Source of the DNA: an uncultured Roseburia sp.
Lineage (GTDB): Bacteria > Bacillota > Clostridia > Lachnospirales > Lachnospiraceae
Reading direction: 5' to 3'
Assembly (NCBI GenBank): GCA_947174805.1
Contig: CAMWKH010000006.1
Span: 1-64,000 of the forward strand
DNA: 64,000 nt
A model generated the notes under the pieces. That model had not been told where the DNA came from. It ran no database searches and was given only the letters and a program-made list of their open reading frames with translations. This document shows positions 17,393-25,579 of the stretch, piece by piece. Numbering within the stretch: position 1 is the first letter of the stretch; each line of letters starts with the position of its first letter. Made by a program: the position numbers and the translations under genes.

Positions 17393-18463
17393 ATGAAAAA
17401 AACAGCACTAATCATGGCAGGAGGCCGTGGAGAGCGGTTCTGGCCCAAAAGCCGGAAGACGATGCCCAAACAGTTCCTGTCACTGACGGATGACGGAAAA
17501 ACAATGATTCAGTTGACGGTAGAACGAATCAGTTCCTTAGTTGATATGGAAGATATTTTTATTTCAACAAATAAGGATTACAAAAAATTAGTATTAGAAC
17601 AACTTCCTGAAATCCCGGAGGAAAATATTCTTTGTGAGCCGGTAGGCCGCAACACTGCACCTTGTATTGGACTTGGAGCAGTTCATGTTGCAAAAAAGCA
17701 CGATGATGCCTTGATGATGGTACTGCCCTCGGACCATTTAATAAAGTACACAAAAATGTTTGTAAATACTTTGTCAGACGGGTGCAGCATAGCGGAAAAA
17801 GGGCCGAATTTAGTTACTATCGGAATCACCCCGGATTATCCCGAAACCGGTTATGGCTACATTAAATTTAATCCGGAAATTTCAGATGGACATGCCTTTG
17901 GGGTGGACCGATTTGTAGAAAAGCCTACACTGGAAATTGCCAAGGAGTATCTGGAAACGGAAGAATATTTGTGGAACAGCGGTATGTTTGTATGGAAGGT
18001 GTCAACAATTTTATCTAACATACAAAAGTTTATGCCGGAAACTTATCAAGGGTTAATGAAAATTCAGGAAGCCATTGGAACAGAGAACCAGAAAGCTGTA
18101 TTGGAAAGTACATTTTCAAATTTTAAGTCAGAATCTATAGATTATGGTATTATGGAGAAGGCGGAGAATATTTACATCCTCCCGGGAACTTTTGGGTGGG
18201 ATGATGTGGGTTCCTGGCTGGCAGTGGAGAGAATTAGAAAAACTAATGAGAGTGGAAATGTAGTGGAGGGTAATATTATTACAGTGGATTGTAAAAATAA
18301 TATTATCCAGGGAAGTAAAAAATTAATTGCCACAGTAGGCATTGAAGGATTGATAATTGTAGATACAGAGGATGCCACATTGGTATGTGATAAAGACAGC
18401 GCTGGAGATATTAAAAAGGTGTTGGAAAACCTAAAAATATGTAACCGAGATGAGTATATATAA
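17393..18463 (+). CDS. manC: Mannose-1-phosphate guanylyltransferase
   Basis: This enzyme makes GDP-D-mannose from GTP and mannose 1-phosphate. I choose the ATG at 17393 because an AAAGGAG site lies about 10 bases before it and the motif MAGGRGERFWPKSR then falls at the usual N-terminal position. An in-frame ATG at 17366 lies upstream of that ribosome site. The protein is 356 residues. KQFLSL, EPVGRNTAP, the VLPSDH metal site, GYGYIKF, FVEKP and WNSGMFVWK are all present. It lacks the phosphomannose isomerase domain of bifunctional ManC enzymes. gmd and rmd follow, giving the full path to GDP-D-rhamnose. Confidence 0.93.
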   Translation: MKKTALIMAGGRGERFWPKSRKTMPKQFLSLTDDGKTMIQLTVERISSLVDMEDIFISTNKDYKKLVLEQLPEIPEENILCEPVGRNTAPCIGLGAVHVAKKHDDALMMVLPSDHLIKYTKMFVNTLSDGCSIAEKGPNLVTIGITPDYPETGYGYIKFNPEISDGHAFGVDRFVEKPTLEIAKEYLETEEYLWNSGMFVWKVSTILSNIQKFMPETYQGLMKIQEAIGTENQKAVLESTFSNFKSESIDYGIMEKAENIYILPGTFGWDDVGSWLAVERIRKTNESGNVVEGNIITVDCKNNIIQGSKKLIATVGIEGLIIVDTEDATLVCDKDSAGDIKKVLENLKICNRDEYI

Positions 18464-18511
18464 TATTTAGTATACTATATATATTTAGTAAAAAATGAAA
18501 AGGAGAACAAA

Positions 18512-19543
18512 ATGAAAAAAGCACTTATTACCGGAGTAACAGGACAGGATGGTTCTTATTTAGCAGAACTTTTACTGGAAAAAGGATATGAAGTTTATGG
18601 AATTATGAGAAGAAAGAGCGTAGTGGACTATGGCAATGTAGACCATATAAAGGATAAAATCCATTTTATCTATGCAGATATGACGGATTTAGTTTCTCTA
18701 GTAAGAGCGATGCAGATTTCCCAAGCGGATGAGGTGTACAATCTTGCAGCCCAGTCTTTTGTGGCTACAAGTTGGGAACAGCCTTTGGCAACAGCAGATA
18801 TTGATGCAATGGGTGTTACGAATATGCTGGAGGCAATTCGTATGGTAAAACCGGAAGCACATTTTTATCAGGCAGCAACATCAGAGATGTTTGGTAAAGT
18901 TCAGGAAATGCCTCAGACAGAAAAAACTCCATTCTATCCCAGAAGTCCTTATGGTGTAGCCAAAGTATATGGTTTTTGGATTACAAAGAACTATCGTGAG
19001 AGCTTTGACATGTTTGCATGTAGCGGTATTTTGTTTAATCATGAAAGTGAAAGAAGAGGTAAAGAGTTTGTAACCCGTAAGATTACTTATGCAGTGGCAC
19101 GGATTAAGCAGGGCGTACAGGATCATATTGAACTTGGAAATTTAGATTCAAAACGGGACTGGGGGCATGCCAAAGATTATGTCAATGCAATGTGGATGTT
19201 GTTACAGAATGATAAGCCGGAAGATTATGTTATTGCCACAAACGAGACCAGAACTGTACGTGAATTTGTAGAGACAGCTTTCAAACATGTAGATATTGAA
19301 ATTCAGTGGGAAGGCGAAGGGGTAGACGAAGTAGGAAAAGATAAAGCGACAGGTAAAGTTCTCGTAAAAGTAAATCCTGAATTCTTCCGCCCGGCAGAGG
19401 TAGAAGTGCTTTTGGGAAATCCCACAAAGGCAGAAACAGAACTGGGATGGAAAAGGGAGATTTCTTTTGCAGAGATGGTTGAGCGTATGGTAAAGAATGA
19501 TATGGAAATTGTAGAAAAAGAGATTAAAATGGAGAATCTGTGA
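18512..19543 (+). CDS. gmd: GDP-mannose 4,6-dehydratase
   Basis: This NADP-dependent extended SDR converts GDP-D-mannose to GDP-4-keto-6-deoxy-D-mannose. The 343-residue protein has TGVTGQDGSYLAELLLEKGY at the N-terminus, the catalytic Thr-Ser-Glu in AATSEMFG, YGVAK for Tyr/Lys, and LFNHESERRGKEFVTRK, which is diagnostic of GMD. It sits 48 bases after manC with an AAAGGAG ribosome site and one base before the rmd stop/start junction. The AT-rich gap before it contains TATACT and TATATA boxes that might be a weak promoter. Confidence 0.95.
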   Translation: MKKALITGVTGQDGSYLAELLLEKGYEVYGIMRRKSVVDYGNVDHIKDKIHFIYADMTDLVSLVRAMQISQADEVYNLAAQSFVATSWEQPLATADIDAMGVTNMLEAIRMVKPEAHFYQAATSEMFGKVQEMPQTEKTPFYPRSPYGVAKVYGFWITKNYRESFDMFACSGILFNHESERRGKEFVTRKITYAVARIKQGVQDHIELGNLDSKRDWGHAKDYVNAMWMLLQNDKPEDYVIATNETRTVREFVETAFKHVDIEIQWEGEGVDEVGKDKATGKVLVKVNPEFFRPAEVEVLLGNPTKAETELGWKREISFAEMVERMVKNDMEIVEKEIKMENL

Positions 19544-19544
19544 T

Positions 19545-20486
19545 ATGAAATCATTGATTATCGGTGGGGCAGGTTTTGTTGGCGGATATTTAATTGGGCA
19601 CCTGAAAGACAATTTGGGCCATGAGGTTGCTGTAACAAAGTTGGAAACGGAAACCATTCCGGCAGAAGGCGTGGAAGTCTATGATCTAAATATTATGGTG
19701 AAGGAAGATATTATAGGCCTATTAGAAGAGGTGCATCCGGATTACATCTTTCATTTGGCAGCTCAAAGTTCTGTAGCAGTATGCTGGAGAAATCCTCAGT
19801 TAACTATTGATGTTAATATAAAAGGAGCGGTAAATGTTTTAGAGGCGCTTCGTGAGTTGGATTATAAGCCAAGGGTGCTTCTTATCGGTTCAGGGGAAGA
19901 ATACGGTCATATTCTTCCCGGGGAACTTCCTATTAGTGAAAATAATAATATTAGGCCGGGAAGTATTTATGCAGCAACTAAAGTGTGCCAGAATTTTTTT
20001 GGGAAAATCTATGCAGATGCATATCAGTTAGATGTTATGATGGTGCGGGCTTTTAATCATATTGGTCCCAATCAGGCACCTTTGTTTGTGGTGGCTGATT
20101 TTTGCAAACAAGTGGCAGAGATTGAAGCTGGCAAAAAAGATGCTGTGATACAAGTAGGCAATTTGAGTGCAAGGAGAGATTTTACGGATGTTCGGGACGT
20201 TGTCAGGGCTTATGGGCTGTTGATGGAGAAAGGAAAAGCTGGTGAGACATATAATGTGGGAAGCGGTCATGCTATCGCAATTGAAGATATTCTTCATATG
20301 ATTCTAAAGAATTCTAATGCACAGGTTAATGTGAAGGTGGATTCCCAGAAGTTGCGTCCGGTGGATGTGCCAATTATTGAGGCAGATATCAGCAAACTTT
20401 CGAAGGAAACAGGGTGGCAACCAGGGATACCGTTGGAGCAGACAATTAGGGAAACCCTGGATTATTGGAGGAATAAGCAAGAATAA
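19545..20486 (+). CDS. rmd: GDP-6-deoxy-D-mannose (GDP-D-rhamnose) reductase
   Basis: This 313-residue SDR likely reduces GDP-4-keto-6-deoxy-D-mannose at C4. It shows IGGAGFVGGYL, FHLAAQSSVAVCWRNP, GSGEEYG, catalytic YAATK, and VRAFNHIGPNQ. The combination with gmd, the absence of a GDP-fucose synthase-type epimerase, and the AAQSSV/NHIGPNQ stretches favour Rmd, which makes GDP-D-rhamnose, over GDP-L-fucose synthase. The start codon lies one base after the gmd stop. It is the last gene of the first glycan locus, and a 600-base gene-poor stretch follows. Confidence 0.88.
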   Translation: MKSLIIGGAGFVGGYLIGHLKDNLGHEVAVTKLETETIPAEGVEVYDLNIMVKEDIIGLLEEVHPDYIFHLAAQSSVAVCWRNPQLTIDVNIKGAVNVLEALRELDYKPRVLLIGSGEEYGHILPGELPISENNNIRPGSIYAATKVCQNFFGKIYADAYQLDVMMVRAFNHIGPNQAPLFVVADFCKQVAEIEAGKKDAVIQVGNLSARRDFTDVRDVVRAYGLLMEKGKAGETYNVGSGHAIAIEDILHMILKNSNAQVNVKVDSQKLRPVDVPIIEADISKLSKETGWQPGIPLEQTIRETLDYWRNKQE

Positions 20487-21039
20487 AAATATCTATAGGG
20501 TAATATAATGCATAAATTTTTTGCTTCTGATAACTGAAACAATGCTTTTAAAAGGGGAATACTTCTGTTATAGATTGGAACGTATAATGTTCTATCTTTA
20601 GAAGATAGGAATTATTTTATTCTTACTCATAAGTATAAATCCAGAGCTGAGAAAGAAATATTGGGGGCAACATATGTGGGGAAGAAGATATTTTTGTGGA
20701 ACAGTGGGAGTCGTGGAAGAAGAAATGATATGAAATAATATCGAAAACCAGGGAAAAGAAGAAGTATATAATTTTATAATCGAGGAACAATAGTTATTTA
20801 AGTAGAGATTTCAGGTAACTTTAGTCGCAAAAAGTAGCCTTTAGGGCACAGCAACCCACCGTCTTCAGACGGTGGTAGCTGAGTTTGAATACATATATGA
20901 ATTTTCTGATATGGAATTATCATATTCAGGGGATAATGTAATTTCTTTTAACTAGATGAATGGTGACAGTAAGAATGCTATTAATGCATAATAGCGGAGA
21001 GGAATTTTTGTCCGATATTAACAAACGTAAAATTATGCA
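20487..21039. other. Gene-poor junction between the glycan locus and the defense island
   Basis: This stretch separates rmd from the first defense gene. I see no convincing gene. A 54-codon open frame (20574-20738) has no start codon near its beginning and is probably decayed coding DNA. A small inverted repeat (CTATCTT/AAGATAG) lies near 20594, and a strong hairpin at 20856-20875 is listed separately. The overall impression is of a scarred insertion point. Confidence 0.55.
20820..20890. mobile_element. Possible IS200/IS605-type end remnant (structured hairpin)
   Basis: CCACCGTC and GACGGTGG (20856-20863 and 20868-20875) form a perfect 8-bp stem with a TTCA loop, flanked by CAGC and GCTG that can extend it. 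A hairpin of this shape next to a TAGCC/GGGCA element recalls the structured ends of IS200/IS605 (TnpB) elements. No tnpA or tnpB remains, so this would be a solo end or MITE-like relic. A simple RNA hairpin is the alternative. Confidence 0.35.
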
Positions 21040-21068
21040 GTGTCAATTGGCTTTTTTTGTGTTATACT
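21040..21068 (+). promoter_or_regulatory. Candidate sigma-A promoter of the RADAR-like operon
   Basis: GTGTCA (21040-21045, four of six matches to TTGACA) and TATACT (21063-21068) are separated by 17 bases. Transcription would start about 20 bases before the ATG at 21095. This gives the defense operon its own promoter. Confidence 0.5.
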
Positions 21069-21094
21069 AATCAGTAGATTAGAAAAATGGAGAA

Positions 21095-22939
21095 ATGGGT
21101 ATGGATGGCCGTGAATTAAAACAGGAAGCTGAATTTCGGTTAGGCGCAGAAGTTCTTGATGAAATTCAGGAATTATATACAGAAACTGTGCAGCAGCCCT
21201 GGGATTATGTAGTGTTTGTTGTACGCCGCAGTTACCTGCTGGCATTGATGATGGAAAAGATAACCGGGGTACAGATGGGGAAAGAAGCGAAGTTTTTGAC
21301 AGATGCAGCTTTTCTGCTGCAATGCCGGAAGTTTGCAGAGCACTATCGGAGGAACCGCAGGTTTCCTTCTATTTTGTTATGTGACGATATCTTGATTCAT
21401 GGCAGAAATATGAACCATTTTATGGAAGAAGTAGAAAAATGTTTATTTGACTGCCTTCCGGAAATCAGTAAAGATGAAATACAACAGGCATTGGTGAAGG
21501 CGTTAAAAATCCGTGTTTATGTGAGAGCGGATGCGCCTTTGCTTTTGTTGGGAAGATATGAGTTAAATTTGGAATATGTAAGGCGGGAAGAGCCTGTATT
21601 TTGGAGAAAGCTGTCCAATGACATTTCCAGTTTGATTGTATATTCTGGTATGGCGAATGCGTCTTATGTGTATTCGGACTGGATGACAGAAGAGCAGTTC
21701 CAAAAGCTGGATTTAAGTTCCTGGAAGTTTACATCTTACCAGGGGGTAAAGCAGTATGCCAAAATTCAGTTTTTGGGGGAAGCCAGCCGGGTAAAAGGGA
21801 TTTATACATTGCGGCTGGTTCCCAACAGATATGGCGGTTATAGGCTGATTCCTTTTGTATTCCTCCCGAATCTGGATGATCATGAGTCATACAAATTGTT
21901 GTGGTATCTCTCAAGCAGGATGGCACAAAAAGGATTTTTGGATGAAGAAGTTGAGCGCCTGCGTCTATGGGAAGGGGAGCGGGGGAAAAGAAGTTTTAAC
22001 GAACTGGTTACTTTAATCTTAAGCAGCGCCATCCTCAGCGAATTTGAAGAACAGTGGGATATCCAGGTTGAGGAGAGGGAGCGAAAAGCGGAGATTCAAA
22101 AATTAGTCAGGAATTACAGAGAATCCGATTGGGATGAAACAGAAGATTTTTTGAAAAAGATTGTTTTAACAAAATTATTTACCGCAGAAGAGCTGAAACA
22201 GGTTCTGTTAGACGTGATTTCGGATAAGCGGCAGGTGTTTTCTGTATTTGAGGATCATGGCGGGGAAGTCAGCCTAGACGGGCAGATGGAAATTGTGGAT
22301 GCCTTAGAAAAGCATTTTTATGAACAGGGCAAGAGAGAGGAGATACAGGCCTATGAATTGTCTAGGAAACCTTATTTTGAAAACAGTAAACGTTCTATAC
22401 GTATTGCCCGGGGATGCTGCTTTTTGCTAAACGAAGCGGCAGGCAGTTATAGTTTGGAACAGGCGGAATATATGATCGCATATTTTCTGCAGATGATGGA
22501 TGCAGGGGTTTTATCCTTGTCTTCCTATGCCCCAAGCCGCGTCAAAGTGGTAGGATATGCACAGTTTGCCAAGGCAGGGGAGCAGTCTCTTTTATTGGAA
22601 GTATTAAAACATTATGAGCATATACCTGTGCTGGCTTATATACAGCGTTATTGTGAGTACGAGAGGCTGTATATCTGGGAGGGGCTTAAGGACTATTCAT
22701 TCAGCCCCGAGTGTGATTTGTCAAAGGAAACCATAGAAGAATTGGGGGATTTTATCCAAAATTTAGAAGAGATGGGGCAGAAGCCGGCGGATTGGAATAA
22801 AAATTACCTGTTTAAAATTGATGATGAATACCATATCAGAAGGTCGGGGGCAAGAGATATAGCAGAATATATAAAGAATCAGGAGAGTCATGTCAAGCAT
22901 TTTATGGATTTTTTAAAGAAGAAAAGAGCGGTTTATTGA
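21095..22939 (+). CDS. Phosphoribosyltransferase-like protein of a RADAR-like operon
   Basis: I do not recognise this 614-residue protein as a named family. The N-terminal ~110 residues look like a type I phosphoribosyltransferase fold: a strand WDYVVFVVRRSY, then FPSILLCDDILIHGRN with paired acids D97-D98 where PRTases bind PRPP (usual pattern VDDxxxTG; here HGRN replaces the TG loop). The remaining ~500 residues are charged, largely helical and without a clear domain. There is no signal peptide or membrane segment. It is the first gene of a four-gene set, 15 bases before the RdrA-like ATPase. A role as sensor, regulator or nucleotide-handling partner of the deaminase is inference from position. 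Confidence 0.7.
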   Translation: MGMDGRELKQEAEFRLGAEVLDEIQELYTETVQQPWDYVVFVVRRSYLLALMMEKITGVQMGKEAKFLTDAAFLLQCRKFAEHYRRNRRFPSILLCDDILIHGRNMNHFMEEVEKCLFDCLPEISKDEIQQALVKALKIRVYVRADAPLLLLGRYELNLEYVRREEPVFWRKLSNDISSLIVYSGMANASYVYSDWMTEEQFQKLDLSSWKFTSYQGVKQYAKIQFLGEASRVKGIYTLRLVPNRYGGYRLIPFVFLPNLDDHESYKLLWYLSSRMAQKGFLDEEVERLRLWEGERGKRSFNELVTLILSSAILSEFEEQWDIQVEERERKAEIQKLVRNYRESDWDETEDFLKKIVLTKLFTAEELKQVLLDVISDKRQVFSVFEDHGGEVSLDGQMEIVDALEKHFYEQGKREEIQAYELSRKPYFENSKRSIRIARGCCFLLNEAAGSYSLEQAEYMIAYFLQMMDAGVLSLSSYAPSRVKVVGYAQFAKAGEQSLLLEVLKHYEHIPVLAYIQRYCEYERLYIWEGLKDYSFSPECDLSKETIEELGDFIQNLEEMGQKPADWNKNYLFKIDDEYHIRRSGARDIAEYIKNQESHVKHFMDFLKKKRAVY

Positions 22940-22954
22940 CAGGAGGAAGTTACA

Positions 22955-25579
22955 GTGGCAAAAAATCTGACCATTTTGAAAGGTGATGAATATCGGGCAA
23001 AAATAGAGCAGGAGTTTGTTAAGGGTGATTTTTTTGAAGAAGTGTATAGGGCAGCGGACGTTATTATAAAAGAAATCCTTCAGGAAATGGAAGATTATTC
23101 TGACAGGGAGAGCAAAAAAGGGTATTTTCGGGTAAAGTATCAGGGCATGGGAAATAATATTATTCTGTTTTGTGCAGGAAGGGGACAGGGAAAGACCAGC
23201 GCTATGCAGTCTTTTGCAGATTTTTTGCGGAAAAATGTAAAAGGCGATGCATTAAGCCCCATGGAAGGATATGATTTTCATGTACTGGAATCCATAGATC
23301 CCACAGCGTTAGATGGAAGGGAGTCCATTCTGCGGGTATTGATTGCCAGATTATTTTCGGAATACGATAAGATAATCTCCTGTACGAATATTCCAGGTAT
23401 GGGAGAAAAAGAATTAAGGACAAAAAATACAGCATTGCTGGAATTATTCCAGCAATGTTTTGTTAATATTGATTATTTAAAGGGCAGGCAGGAGAGAGAC
23501 GCAGGGCAGGATGATTTGGAGTACCTGGCGGAAATGGGAAACAGCGCGGTGTTAAAAGATAATCTTTATCAATTAATTACAAAATTCTTTGAGATAAAAA
23601 ATATAAAGAAGAGTCAAGGGGAATATTTTGAAAAGAAGAACTTTCTGGTTGTCCAGATTGATGATGCGGATTTGTCCATCGTAGATATTTTTGAACTCTG
23701 TGAAGATATACGCAATTATTTATCCATTCCCAATGTGATTGTCCTGATGGCGGCTGACTATGATAATTTGAGGGATGCGGTTTATAGACGGTATCTGGCG
23801 GAAAACAGGATCTTTTGGCATGATATGGGTGAGCCGGAGAGAAAGGCGGAATATAATACGATGGCTTCCAAATATATGGAAAAAGTGTTTCCCTATGGGC
23901 ATAGGATAAATTTGCCTAAAATAGACGATGCCCTATCCCAGGGGACAGACGCAATACATATTTCATATCAACGGGTTTTAAAAGATGGAAAGAGGGAGGA
24001 ATTGCTGCCAGAAGATGTGATGGCCTGCGGAGACTTGCAGGAGCAGTTATTTTTAGAAATATATAAGAAAACGGGAATTGTGTTTTTAAAACCGGAAGAA
24101 GGGATGCATCCTTTTCTTCCCCATACGCTCCGGCAGCTGACACATCTTCTGAAACTTTTACTGGATATGGAAATGGCGGATGCGCCCTACGGGGAAGCAC
24201 AGAAACTGAAACACAATATCTGCAGTTTAAAAGATTATTTTTTAGATTATTGGTGTTGCAGCCAATTATCGGATAAGGAGAGAAAGGTAATCTGCAGGTT
24301 AGAGGAATTTGGACAAAAGAAAAATAGCAGAAGGCTGTATCGTTTTGTACAAAAATATGTAGGAAAAAATATTGTGACCGAAGAGCATGACACGTATCAG
24401 AAAGTGATTCATGAGATTAGGATTTGCGGTGATAAGGTAAGTGAAAGCCTGAGGGATGCCCTGGAAATCTATTTTACATTTTACTTTAATGAATGGTTTG
24501 CCAGAGCGCTGCAGAAACCGAAGGAGTACAGTAAGATCAAAAAATATCTGGGAGCATCCTTAGACGCAGAGGAGGAGCTGAAAAGAATTTTATATTCTAA
24601 GGATGAAGAGCAGGTGTTATGGTTTACGGTTGAAGAAAAAAAGATAGATGTTTTCATGCCGTATATAATGGAAGGGCAGTCTTTAGAATGGGTGCAGAGG
24701 TTTTGCCTGTTTTTAGACGACCAGGGAAATGAATTGGAAGATGGGATCTTTGACGAGGAATTAAGTTTTTTTCAGTATAATGTTTTTCATGCAGTTTTGT
24801 CAGTGCTGGACAGAAAAAATCCAAAGATCCAGTTAGTGAGTGAAGCAGAGGATGCCGCAGAGGGTTCTACAGTTGAGGATCAAGTCCTGCAGAATGAGCC
24901 TGTGCAGAGTTTAAACGAGGATGATGCGGAGTTATTAAAAAGTATCCGGAATGTGCTGGCAAACACAGACGTCCAGCGATACCTGGGCAGAAAAATGAGG
25001 AAGTATCTGAGAGGGTATCCCAGGGCAAAAAAAATTTTTAACTGGTTTCAGGAATGTAAAAGTATTTATGGTATTTTTGACCAGTGGCTGGATTGCGCAG
25101 GGTATTTGAATGAAGTCAGCGTGATACAAAGGGATAGCCTGCGCAATGTAGAATCTTCAACAATGTGGAATACTTTAAAATTATATGTTCCGGACCAGGA
25201 AAATATAGCAGAAAACTATAAAAAAGCGGCAGTGGAAAAACTGACGGCCCAGAAAAAGAGCCTGGAAGACGCAAGATATTCCTTAGTTGTAACGGGAGAT
25301 TTGGATGAGATGAAAAGATGCCTTGTGGTGAAAGAAGATGAAATGCTGCAGCGGGATTTAAAGGTATTTCAATATGTGAAGGCTGAGTCAGAGCCATGTG
25401 AGCGGATAAGAAGGTATTTGGACAAGGCGGAGCAAATGTATGAAGATGTAAGACAAATGGTCCAGGATATAGATGAGTTTTATGAACCGGATAAGAGTAT
25501 GTTGAAAAGAACCATAGGGGACGGTATTGGTGCAATAAATCAATGGATAAAAAATATTAAAGAAATGGATATGGGATGA
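22955..25579 (+). CDS. rdrA: RADAR ATPase, RdrA-like
   Basis: This 874-residue protein is a large P-loop ATPase starting at GTG 22955 behind a perfect AGGAGG. It has Walker A GRGQGKTS (K80) and Walker B LVVQIDDAD (D236-D237), followed by IPNVIVLMAADYDNL in the sensor region. Size, motif placement and direct coupling to an adenosine-deaminase-like gene by a 4-base ATGA overlap match RdrA of RADAR anti-phage systems, where an RdrA ring assembles with RdrB upon infection. The C-terminal half is helical and charged with no recognised domain. I did not see a nuclease motif. The assignment rests on the pair as a whole, not on this sequence alone. Confidence 0.8.
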   Translation: MAKNLTILKGDEYRAKIEQEFVKGDFFEEVYRAADVIIKEILQEMEDYSDRESKKGYFRVKYQGMGNNIILFCAGRGQGKTSAMQSFADFLRKNVKGDALSPMEGYDFHVLESIDPTALDGRESILRVLIARLFSEYDKIISCTNIPGMGEKELRTKNTALLELFQQCFVNIDYLKGRQERDAGQDDLEYLAEMGNSAVLKDNLYQLITKFFEIKNIKKSQGEYFEKKNFLVVQIDDADLSIVDIFELCEDIRNYLSIPNVIVLMAADYDNLRDAVYRRYLAENRIFWHDMGEPERKAEYNTMASKYMEKVFPYGHRINLPKIDDALSQGTDAIHISYQRVLKDGKREELLPEDVMACGDLQEQLFLEIYKKTGIVFLKPEEGMHPFLPHTLRQLTHLLKLLLDMEMADAPYGEAQKLKHNICSLKDYFLDYWCCSQLSDKERKVICRLEEFGQKKNSRRLYRFVQKYVGKNIVTEEHDTYQKVIHEIRICGDKVSESLRDALEIYFTFYFNEWFARALQKPKEYSKIKKYLGASLDAEEELKRILYSKDEEQVLWFTVEEKKIDVFMPYIMEGQSLEWVQRFCLFLDDQGNELEDGIFDEELSFFQYNVFHAVLSVLDRKNPKIQLVSEAEDAAEGSTVEDQVLQNEPVQSLNEDDAELLKSIRNVLANTDVQRYLGRKMRKYLRGYPRAKKIFNWFQECKSIYGIFDQWLDCAGYLNEVSVIQRDSLRNVESSTMWNTLKLYVPDQENIAENYKKAAVEKLTAQKKSLEDARYSLVVTGDLDEMKRCLVVKEDEMLQRDLKVFQYVKAESEPCERIRRYLDKAEQMYEDVRQMVQDIDEFYEPDKSMLKRTIGDGIGAINQWIKNIKEMDMG

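Noticed and set aside
20574-20738. Small gene of 54 codons
   Set aside because: The frame has no usable start codon near its beginning and no ribosome site, so it looks like decayed sequence.
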